A DNA stretch of 21,337 nucleotides, taken from JADMII01 sp036278595 (GTDB taxonomy: Bacteria; Chloroflexota; Dehalococcoidia; DSTF01; JACRBR01). A program made the translations under genes and the position numbers. Location of the stretch: positions 1-21,337 of the forward strand of contig DASUKS010000147.1 of assembly GCA_036278595.1 (NCBI GenBank), read 5' to 3'. The notes beneath the pieces are model-generated. The model was not told the origin of the DNA and made no database searches. It was given only the letters and a program-made list of their open reading frames with translations. Below are positions 13,989-20,342 of this stretch, in pieces; within the stretch, counting starts at the first letter, position 1; the number at the start of each line of letters is the position of its first letter.

Positions 13989-14951
13989 ATGGCAGACGTC
14001 CTCCTGTTCCCCCAGACCGCGCCGGCGGAAGCTCCCCAGCGGTCGCATGGGTGGATGCGCGGTGTGCTGCGCTTCGCGCGGCGCAAGCCGGCGGGCGCGC
14101 TCGGCGCGCTGTGCATCATCGTCACGCTGGTCTGCGCGCTCGGCGCCGACATGCAGGTGATCACGGGCTTCCAGTCGCACGCACAGTTGCTCGCGCCGCA
14201 CTTCTACGACGCGCAGAACCTGCACAACCGGCTGCAGGGCCCGTCGTGGGCGCACCCGATGGGGACCGACCGGCTGGGTCGCGACCAGCTGAGCCAGATC
14301 ATCTACGGCGCGCGCGTGTCGATCATCATCGGGCTGTCCTCGGTGCTGATCGCGTCCGTGCTGGCAGCGCTCATCGGCGTCGTTTCCGGCTACGTCGGCG
14401 GCACGCTCGACCTCGTGACGCAGCGGATCGTCGACGGCTGGATCGCGTTCCCGCCGATCGTGCTGCTGATCGCCGGCGTGCAGGTGGCGAAGGCGTACGT
14501 CGGACAGGGCGGCGTCTCACAGACGTTCGCCGTGATCCTCGTGCTTGGCATCCTGCTCGCGGCCGGGACTTCGCGCGTGATCCGCGGCGCGGCGATCGCC
14601 GTGAAAAACGAACAGTACATCGAAGCCGCGCGGGCGATGGGCGCGACGGACTCGTGGATCGTGCTTCGCTACGTGCTCCCGAACGTGATGGCGGTCGTGA
14701 TCGTGCTCGCGACGGTGGGTCTCGGCACGGCGATCCTCGCCGAGGCGACGATCAGCTTCCTGGGCTTCGGTGTGCCGCCGCCGTTCCCGTCGTGGGGACG
14801 CATGCTGAGCGCGGACGGCCTGCTGTACATGCGGAAGGACCCGTGGCTCGCGTTCTGGCCCGGCTTCGCGATCTTCATCGCCGTGTACGGATTCAACATG
14901 TTCGGCGACGCGTTGCGCGACGTGCTGGACCCGCGGATGCGCGGCCGCTAG
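13989..14951 (+). CDS. ABC importer permease, DppC/OppC type
   Basis: The 320-aa second permease subunit that pairs with the upstream DppB-like protein. Seen: a Pro-rich cytosolic head, helix 1 (about 36-56), the diagnostic HPMGTDRLGRDQLSQIIYGAR (starting at 89), a multi-helix core, an EAA loop (KNEQYIEAARAMGATDSWIVLRYVLPN, about residues 200-226), and the ending FNMFGDALRDVLDPRMRG. An AGGGAG ribosome site lies before the ATG. No DppD/DppF ATPase gene follows. Instead this gene runs into a convergent methyltransferase, and the two stop codons overlap within one CTAG. The importer must borrow ATPases encoded elsewhere. Confidence 0.94.
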   Translation: MADVLLFPQTAPAEAPQRSHGWMRGVLRFARRKPAGALGALCIIVTLVCALGADMQVITGFQSHAQLLAPHFYDAQNLHNRLQGPSWAHPMGTDRLGRDQLSQIIYGARVSIIIGLSSVLIASVLAALIGVVSGYVGGTLDLVTQRIVDGWIAFPPIVLLIAGVQVAKAYVGQGGVSQTFAVILVLGILLAAGTSRVIRGAAIAVKNEQYIEAARAMGATDSWIVLRYVLPNVMAVVIVLATVGLGTAILAEATISFLGFGVPPPFPSWGRMLSADGLLYMRKDPWLAFWPGFAIFIAVYGFNMFGDALRDVLDPRMRGR

Positions 14952-15400
14952 AAGTACTCTCTCATCAGCCGCTGCATCCATTCGGGCACGCGCGCGTCTT
15001 CGATGCGATCGAACGCCGGTACGTAGGGCTTGACGTCGAGCACTGGCGTGCCATCGATCGCGTCGAGGCCGCGGACGCGCAGGAGGTTCACTTCGCGCCC
15101 CACCAGCTCGACTGCGGTGACGCCGATCGGATTGGGGCGATGCTTCGCGCGCTGGGCGAAGATGCCCGCCTCGGGCATGTCGGCGAGGCCGCGCGGGCGT
15201 CGTACGAGATCGCTCGCGGCGTTGAAGGTCGACTCGTGCATGAGGAAGATCACGAGCACGTGCGAGAAGTCCTCGAGGCTGCGCAGGCCTTCCGCGAGCG
15301 CGGGGTCGAAGACGATCTCGGCGACGACATCGCCCCAACCCTCGTCGACGCCCTCGCGCACGGGCGAGCGGACGGTGGCGACGGGATGCAGCGTGACCAT
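14948..15400 (-). CDS. trmO: tRNA (adenine(37)-N6)-methyltransferase TrmO (TsaA/VirR family)
   Basis: A 150-aa SAM-dependent enzyme of the UPF0066/TsaA fold that N6-methylates t6A37 in tRNAs reading ACY codons. Seen: the start of the beta barrel with P-A-T-VRSP (6-13), FDPALAEGLRSLEDFSHVLVIFLMH (31-55), the core RPRGLADMPEAGIFAQRAKHRPNPIGVTAVEL (68-99), and 'GLDAIDGTPVLDVKPYVPAFD' (111-131), all family hallmarks. I chose ATG 15400 because GAGGG lies about 7 nt upstream and homologues begin near here; ATG 15469 is in frame but would add an unlikely tail. The stop TAG overlaps the TAG of the convergent permease gene. Confidence 0.9.
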   Translation of the reverse strand: MVTLHPVATVRSPVREGVDEGWGDVVAEIVFDPALAEGLRSLEDFSHVLVIFLMHESTFNAASDLVRRPRGLADMPEAGIFAQRAKHRPNPIGVTAVELVGREVNLLRVRGLDAIDGTPVLDVKPYVPAFDRIEDARVPEWMQRLMREYF

Positions 15401-15533
15401 GTGCGGACCCTCGAAGGAAGACCGGCGGATTGCGGCAGTATAGGCGGTCGCGGATCTTGCTTGAACCACAGATAGTCATGCCGCGGGAGCGGCACCCTCG
15501 GTGATGAAAATGATGCGAAGTCCGGCCCGGCGA

Positions 15534-15560
15534 TGTCATCCTGAGCGAAGCGAAGGATCT
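15534..15560 (+). repeat. Dispersed repeat, TGTCATYCTGAGCG type, copy 1
   Basis: The stretch begins TGTCATCCTGAGCGAAGCG and ends AAGGATCT. It is nearly identical to the reverse complement of 20228-20252. Very similar short sequences are common between genes in many environmental bacterial genomes, from my general knowledge. It is non-coding. Confidence 0.65.
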
Positions 15561-15608
15561 CTCCGTGGACGAGGAACCTCACCGTTTGAAGCCATTTGTA
15601 AGCAGACG

Positions 15609-15626
15609 ACACAGATGGCACAGATG
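15609..15626 (+). repeat. CACAGATG direct repeat
   Basis: ACACAGATGGCACAGATG contains two CACAGATG units (15610-15617 and 15619-15626). A related AACCACAGAT lies at 15464-15473. Similar CACAGATG strings are a recurrent intergenic repeat in many bacteria, from general knowledge. Confidence 0.5.
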
Positions 15627-15837
15627 AGCCTAACGGTGATCGGTGGTCTTCGTCGGGCTGGCGGGGTGCCGAGTTGGTCCTCGGGACGATGAGCGCCCGC
15701 TCGAATGACGGCCAAGACGGGTGATCCGTAGGCGCGCCTTCCCGCACTCAGCCGCGCTCTCGTTCGTTCAGCTAGCCCGCGGTTTTCGGCTGATCTAAGC
15801 TCGATCACCTGCGAGACGCATCGCGAGCGAGCACGAG

Positions 15838-16326
15838 ATGGGCGATTTCGACCCGGCGGCGTACCGGCTGCTGCGCAAGGGCAACGCGTTCGAGGACTTC
15901 GAGGTGGGGCAGCGCTTCGAGCACCACTGGGGGCGCACGCTCAACGAGGGCGACAACGCCCTCTTCACGACGGCGACGCTGGCGTTCAATCCGCTGTACT
16001 TCAACGCCGAGTACGCGCGCACAGACGGCCACCCGGGCGTCGTGCTGAACCCGATGCTCGTGCTGTGCACGGTGGTCGGCCTTTCGGTCGAGGACCTGAG
16101 CGAGGCCGGCGGGCCGTTCCTGGGGATCGACGACCTGCGGTTTCATCGCGCGGCGTACCCGGGCGACACGCTGACGGCGAGCAGCACGGTGGTGGCGAAG
16201 CGCGAATCGGAGAGCCGTCGCGGGTTCGGGGTCGTGACGTGGCACAGCGAGGGGCGCAACCAGCGCGGCGAGCTCGTCGTGGACTACCGGCGCAGCAACC
16301 TTGTTGCCATGCGAGACCGGCGATGA
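15838..16326 (+). CDS. MaoC-like hotdog protein with altered catalytic site
   Basis: A 162-aa single-hotdog protein of the MaoC dehydratase family, first of five coupled genes. The N-terminal text FEDFEVGQRFEHHWGRTLNEGDNALFTT (18-45) and the C-terminal 'RFHRAAYPGDTLTASSTVV' are clearly MaoC/mesaconyl- or itaconyl-CoA hydratase-like. At the catalytic loop it reads TLAFNPLYFNAEYA (47-60). By alignment from memory, Ala49 replaces the catalytic Asp (Asn in the mesaconyl type) and Tyr54 replaces the catalytic His. It may be inactive alone, use other residues, or pair with the second MaoC protein in this operon. The ATG at 15838 has only a weak ribosome site. The stop overlaps the next start (ATGA). 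Confidence 0.85.
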   Translation: MGDFDPAAYRLLRKGNAFEDFEVGQRFEHHWGRTLNEGDNALFTTATLAFNPLYFNAEYARTDGHPGVVLNPMLVLCTVVGLSVEDLSEAGGPFLGIDDLRFHRAAYPGDTLTASSTVVAKRESESRRGFGVVTWHSEGRNQRGELVVDYRRSNLVAMRDRR

Positions 16327-17525
16327 GCGAGGCGAACCCGTTTCTGACGGACGAGCGGCTGGCGATCCAGGCGACGGCTCGGCGCTTCGCCATGGACGAA
16401 GTGCTGCCGCTCGCCAACGAGATGGACCCGCGGAAGGCGGACATCCCGCGCGAGTTCCTTCGGCGCATCGGCGATTTTGGGTACTTCGGGATCATGATCG
16501 ACCGCGCGTACGGCGGGCTGGGGCTCGGCGTCTTCGAGTACGCGTTGATCACGGAGGAGCTGGCGCGCGCGTGGATGAGCGTCGCGAGCATCATCGCGCG
16601 CGGCAACGGCATGGGCACGCAGGCTCGTGACCCCGACCGGCGGGCGGAGCTGCTGCGGCGGAGCGCGCGGGGCGAGTGGATCGGCGCGGCGGCGCTCTCG
16701 GAGCCGGGCGCGGGGTCCGACCTGGCGAACGTGCAGTGCCGCGCGACGCGCGACGGCGACGAGTACGTGATCTCGGGCGAGAAGCGCTGGACTGGCAACG
16801 CGCTGGCGGCGGATTTCATCATGCTGCTGGCGCGCACGACCGAGCCGGGCGCGGGCGAGAGCCGCGGGCGCGGGCTCGAGACGTTTCTCATCGAGAAGGA
16901 GCGGGACGCCTTCCCGGAAGGGCTGCGCGGGACGCCGATCGACAAGATCGGGTACTACGGCATCACGACGTGGAACCTCGTGTTCGATGACCTGCGCGTG
17001 CCGGCGGACGCGCTACTGGGCCGGCGGGCGAACGAGGCCACGCACGCCCCGCAGGCGGCGGGGCGTGCGTTCAACGCGACGCTGCACGGGCTGAACATCG
17101 CGCGGGTGCACACGGCCGCGCGCGGCATCGGGCTGGCGCGCGGGGCGCTCGAGGACTCACTTGCGTACGCGCAGGAGCGCGTGCAGTTCGGGCGGCCGAT
17201 CGGCGAGTTCCAGGCAATCCGCTTCAAGCTCGCGGACATGGCGACCCAGGTCGAGGCGGCGCGGGCGCTGATGTACAGCGTCGCGCAGCGCTGCGACGGC
17301 GGCGAGCCCATCGAGAAGGAAGCGGCCATGGCAAAGCTCTTCGCCACGGAGATGGCCGAGCGTGTGACCAGCGACGGGCTGCAGATCCACGGCGGCAACG
17401 GCTACACGACCGAGCGCGCGGTCGAGCGCTACTGGCGGGACGCGCGGCTCACGACCATCTTCGAGGGGACGTCCGAGATCCAGCGCGTGATCATCTCCGA
17501 CCGGCTGCTCGGGAGGTCGCGGTGA
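16323..17525 (+). CDS. Acyl-CoA dehydrogenase
   Basis: A 400-aa FAD-dependent acyl-CoA dehydrogenase making a trans-2,3-enoyl-CoA and passing electrons to ETF. Seen: the N-terminal helical domain, middle-domain 'ALSEPGAGSD' (125-133) and 'EKRWTGNALAADFIMLLAR' (FAD/substrate contacts), and RVQFGRPIGEFQAIRFKLADM (286-306). The C-terminal block is GLQIHGGNGYTTERAVERYWRDARLTTIFEGTSEIQR with the catalytic base Glu381. Length and motifs are normal, so it should be active. It overlaps both neighbours by 4 bp. The flanking MaoC, CoA-transferase and CitE-type genes point to a short branched or dicarboxylic substrate such as methylsuccinyl- or glutaryl-like CoA. The exact substrate is inference. Confidence 0.95.
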   Translation: MSEANPFLTDERLAIQATARRFAMDEVLPLANEMDPRKADIPREFLRRIGDFGYFGIMIDRAYGGLGLGVFEYALITEELARAWMSVASIIARGNGMGTQARDPDRRAELLRRSARGEWIGAAALSEPGAGSDLANVQCRATRDGDEYVISGEKRWTGNALAADFIMLLARTTEPGAGESRGRGLETFLIEKERDAFPEGLRGTPIDKIGYYGITTWNLVFDDLRVPADALLGRRANEATHAPQAAGRAFNATLHGLNIARVHTAARGIGLARGALEDSLAYAQERVQFGRPIGEFQAIRFKLADMATQVEAARALMYSVAQRCDGGEPIEKEAAMAKLFATEMAERVTSDGLQIHGGNGYTTERAVERYWRDARLTTIFEGTSEIQRVIISDRLLGRSR

Positions 17526-18001
17526 GCGACGACCGCGCACGGCTCACCGGGCGAGGGAACTACTTCGAGGACTTCGTCGTGGGCGACCGCTACCGCCACG
17601 CGCGCGGGACCACGGTCGGCGAGGTCGAAGGGCAGATGCTCACGAAGCTCGTGATGAACACCGCGCAGGCCCACTTCAACGAACACGCGATGCAGGGCGG
17701 GCCGTACGGCAAGCGGCTCGTGTTCGGGCTGATCACCGGCTCCATCGTGATCGGGCTCGCGACCCAGGACTGCGCGGAGCAGGCGGTCGCGGAGCTGGCG
17801 CTCGACCGGCTGCGCTTCACCGCGCCCGTCTTCCACGGCGATACGCTGTATGCATACACGGAGGTGCTGGCGAAGGACGACGGCGAGCGGCCGGACGCGG
17901 GCGTCGTGCGGTTCCGGCACACGGGCGTGAAGGACGACGGGACGGTGGTCTTCGAAGGAGAGCGCACGGCGCTGATCAGACGCCGGGAGGCGAGAGCATG
18001 A
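17522..18001 (+). CDS. MaoC-family enoyl-CoA hydratase (mesaconyl/itaconyl-CoA hydratase-like)
   Basis: A 159-aa single-hotdog hydratase. Seen: GNYFEDFVVGDRYRHARGTTV (12-32), the active-site loop VMNTAQAHFNEHAM (44-57) with His51 and Asn46 in the positions used by the mesaconyl/itaconyl-type hydratases, GLITGSIVIGLATQD (69-83), and LRFTAPVFHGDTLYAYTEVL. The catalytic histidine is present, unlike in the first MaoC protein of the operon. It would add water across a C=C of an unsaturated dicarboxylyl-CoA to give a beta-hydroxyacyl-CoA for the CitE-type lyase. The GTG start overlaps the dehydrogenase TGA and the stop overlaps the CoA-transferase ATG, showing tight coupling. Confidence 0.88.
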   Translation: MSDDRARLTGRGNYFEDFVVGDRYRHARGTTVGEVEGQMLTKLVMNTAQAHFNEHAMQGGPYGKRLVFGLITGSIVIGLATQDCAEQAVAELALDRLRFTAPVFHGDTLYAYTEVLAKDDGERPDAGVVRFRHTGVKDDGTVVFEGERTALIRRREARA

Positions 18002-19209
18002 GCGAACGCACGGGGCCGCTGAACGACATCCGCGTGCTCGACCTGACGCAGGCGCTCGCGGGGCCGTTCTGCACGATGCTGCTCGCGGACCTCGGCGCGG
18101 ACGTGATCAAGATCGAGCCGCCGCGCGGCGATATGACGCGCGATATGCCGCCGTGGGCGGCGGACCGCGGCAACGGCTGCGACTTCGGCGGCTACTTCGC
18201 GAGCATCAACCGCAACAAGCGCAGCATCGTGCTGAACCTGCGCGAGGACGCAGACCGCGACGCCTTCCTGCGGCTCGCCGAGACGGCGGACGCGGTCGTC
18301 GAGAACTCGAAGGTCGGGGTCATGGACCGCCTCGGCGTCGGGTACGAGACGCTGCGGGCGCGGAACCGGCGCATCGTGTATGCCGCGATCCGCGGCTTCG
18401 GCGACCCGCGTACCGGCGCCAGCCCGTACGCGGAGTGGCCGGCGTTCGACGTCATCGCGCAGTCGATGGGTGGGATCGTGGCGATCACCGGGCCGGCGGG
18501 GTCGCCGGGCGTGCCGGCGGGCGCGAGCGTGGGCGACATGTTCCCCGGGACGCTCGCGGCGCTCGGCGTGGTGTCGGCGGTGCACGCGGCGCGGGCGACG
18601 GGCGCGGGCCAGTTCCTCGACGTCTCCATGTACGACGCGATCCTCGCGCTCTGCGAGAACATGGTCTACACGTACTCCTGGGCCGGGCGCGTGCTCGACC
18701 CGCGCGGCAACGGCCATGCCGGGCTGTGTCCCTTCGATGTCTTCCCGACCTCCGACGGCGCGATCGCGATCGCTGCGCCGACGCCGAAGCACTGGGCGCT
18801 CCTCTGCGCGATGATCGGGCGCGTGGACCTGATCGACGACCCGCGGACGTACGACAACATCGCCCGGCTGGAGCAGCGCCCCCTCGTGACCGACGCCGTG
18901 ACCGCGTGGACGAAGGTCCGCACAAAGGCGGAGATCGTCGAGGAGCTGGCCGGGCGCGTGCCCGTCGGGCCGGTCAATACCGCGCCGGAGATCTTCAACG
19001 ACCCGCACGTGCAGGCGCGCGGGATGCTGACCGATGTCGTCCTGCCGGGCGAGAGCGGTCAGGTCGTGCAGCTGCCGTCGCCGCCGATCCACCTTGCCGG
19101 GACGCCGGCCGGGATCTACCGCCGGCCGCCGATGCTCGGCGAGCACACGGACGAGGTGCTGGCGGAGGCCGGGCTGCCGCCGCGCGCGCCGGCGAAGGAG
19201 GAAGCATGA
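17998..19209 (+). CDS. Class III CoA-transferase (CaiB/BaiF/Frc family)
   Basis: A 403-aa member of the family that moves CoA between carboxylic acids through an aspartyl-CoA anhydride. Seen: 'IRVLDLTQALAGPFCTMLLADLGADVIKIEPP' (11-42), NRNKRSIVLNL (71-81), and the catalytic aspartate D180 in PAGASVGDMFPGTLAALG. A C-terminal half reads GPVNTAPEIFNDPHVQARGMLTDV. It is intact and normal in length. In the 3-hydroxypropionate bicycle a family member (Mct) shifts CoA within mesaconate, and in itaconate catabolism one activates itaconate, so either role fits the neighbours. It overlaps the MaoC gene before it and the lyase gene after it by 4 bp each. Confidence 0.93.
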   Translation: MSERTGPLNDIRVLDLTQALAGPFCTMLLADLGADVIKIEPPRGDMTRDMPPWAADRGNGCDFGGYFASINRNKRSIVLNLREDADRDAFLRLAETADAVVENSKVGVMDRLGVGYETLRARNRRIVYAAIRGFGDPRTGASPYAEWPAFDVIAQSMGGIVAITGPAGSPGVPAGASVGDMFPGTLAALGVVSAVHAARATGAGQFLDVSMYDAILALCENMVYTYSWAGRVLDPRGNGHAGLCPFDVFPTSDGAIAIAAPTPKHWALLCAMIGRVDLIDDPRTYDNIARLEQRPLVTDAVTAWTKVRTKAEIVEELAGRVPVGPVNTAPEIFNDPHVQARGMLTDVVLPGESGQVVQLPSPPIHLAGTPAGIYRRPPMLGEHTDEVLAEAGLPPRAPAKEEA

Positions 19210-20114
19210 CGGTGCGGCTGCGTCGATCCGAGCTGGCGACGCCCGGCTCGCAGGAGAAGATGATCGAGGGCGCGGCGCGCTGCGACGCCGACCTCGTGTT
19301 TCTCGACCTCGAGGACGCGGTCGCGCCGGAGCAGAAGGAGCGCGCGCGGGCGAACGTGATCGTCGCGCTCAACGACCTCGACTGGGGACGCAAGGTGCGC
19401 GCCGTGCGGATCAACGACGTCGGCACCACGTGGGCGCACGACGACATCATCGAAGTCGTGACGCGCGCTGGGCGTAACCTCGACATCATCATCGTGCCGA
19501 AGGTGAAGGCGCCGCGCGACGTATGGTTCGTCGACACGCTGCTCTCCCAGCTGGAGGCGAAGCTCGGGCTGGAGCGCCGCATCGGCCTCGAGGTGCTGAT
19601 CGAAGAGGCGGAGGCGCTGGCGCGGGTCGAGGAGATCGCCGCCTGCTCGCCGCGGCTCGAGGCGCTGATCCTGGGCGTCGGCGACCTCTCGGCGAGCCTG
19701 GGCGTGCGTACGGGGCACGTCGCGGACCCGGCGCTGCGCTATCCGGGCGATATCTGGCACTTCGCGCGGGCGCGGATGATCGCGGCGGCGCGCGCGAACG
19801 GGCTCGACTCCATCGACGGGCCGTTCCCGAACTACCGCGACCCGGACGGCTACCGCCGCGACGCGACGTGGGGGTCCACGCTCGGGTGCGTCGGCAAGTG
19901 GGCGATCCACCCGAGCCAGATCGGGCTCGCGAACGAGGTCTTCGCGCCGACGGAGAAGGAGATCGCGCTGGCGAAGCGCATGTGCGACGCGTACGAGGCG
20001 TCGCAGCGCGGCGGCGCCGGCGCGGCCGGCGAGGGCGGCGTGCTCGTCGATGCGGCCTCGGTGCGGATCTTCCAGGGCGTGCTGGAGCGCGCGCGGTTGT
20101 GCGGGCTCGCGTAG
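19206..20114 (+). CDS. CitE-like CoA-ester lyase (malyl/methylmalyl/citramalyl-CoA type)
   Basis: A 302-aa HpcH/HpaI-CitE family Mg-dependent aldolase/lyase that splits or forms beta-hydroxyacyl-CoA esters with glyoxylate or pyruvate. Seen: RLRRSELATPGSQEKM (4-19), VFLDLEDAVAPEQKERAR (31-48), VRAVRIND (64-71), the metal ligands E133 (LIEEAEAL) and D160 (GVGDLSASLG), and GKWAIHPSQIGLANEVFAP (about 235-254). All key residues are present. It is the last of the five coupled genes and would close the pathway by cleaving citramalyl- or methylmalyl-type CoA. Which ester it uses cannot be decided from sequence alone. Confidence 0.92.
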   Translation: MTVRLRRSELATPGSQEKMIEGAARCDADLVFLDLEDAVAPEQKERARANVIVALNDLDWGRKVRAVRINDVGTTWAHDDIIEVVTRAGRNLDIIIVPKVKAPRDVWFVDTLLSQLEAKLGLERRIGLEVLIEEAEALARVEEIAACSPRLEALILGVGDLSASLGVRTGHVADPALRYPGDIWHFARARMIAAARANGLDSIDGPFPNYRDPDGYRRDATWGSTLGCVGKWAIHPSQIGLANEVFAPTEKEIALAKRMCDAYEASQRGGAGAAGEGGVLVDAASVRIFQGVLERARLCGLA

Positions 20115-20227
20115 CGGACGATGTTGACCGCGAAGGCGGTGGGCCGATGCGAGTGACGATGGACGACAGAGGATGGAATCGGACCAAAGACCGCGCGCTG
20201 CTCGGGGATCGTGGCGCAATGGTAGGG

Positions 20228-20252
20228 GTTCTTCGCTGCGCTCAGAATGACA
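20228..20252 (-). repeat. Dispersed repeat, TGTCATYCTGAGCG type, copy 2
   Basis: Read on the minus strand it begins TGTCATTCTGAGCGCAGCG and ends AAGAACC, matching copy 1 (15534-15560) apart from a few bases, in the opposite orientation. It lies in the 228-bp gap after the five-gene operon, next to the palindrome at 20262-20277. Confidence 0.6.
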
Positions 20253-20261
20253 GCCGGGGCG

Positions 20262-20277
20262 CGCACCGCGCGGTGCG
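20262..20277. terminator. 16-bp GC palindrome downstream of the operon
   Basis: CGCACCGCGCGGTGCG is a perfect dyad about 150 bp after the lyase stop, directly beside the dispersed repeat. It has no loop and no T-run. It may be part of a compound repeat or a weak terminator for the acyl-CoA operon. Confidence 0.3.
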
Positions 20278-20342
20278 TTGCATCACGGTCGCGCGGCGCG
20301 GGAGATGTTCAAGACGGTGACGATGCCGGGGAAGGTGGAACG

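Larger units (their letters stand above)
15401..15837. other. 437-bp gap with dispersed repeats, no gene
   Basis: No convincing coding frame is seen between the divergent TrmO and MaoC genes. The left part holds AACCACAGAT (15464-15473). Then comes a dispersed-repeat copy (15534-15560) and a pair of CACAGATG units (15609-15626). The promoter of the five-gene operon should lie at about 15720-15830, but no box pair there is good enough to call. Confidence 0.6.

Noticed and set aside
11462..14164. A 900-codon open frame on the minus strand opposite the importer genes
   Set aside because: It is rich in Arg, Val, Asp and His with low-complexity runs, shows no domain, and lies fully antisense to three well-supported transporter genes. 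It is a GC-driven shadow.
17590..19146. A 518-codon antisense open frame across the MaoC and CoA-transferase genes
   Set aside because: Arg/Asp/Val-rich low-complexity translation without motifs, opposite intact enzymes with all catalytic residues.
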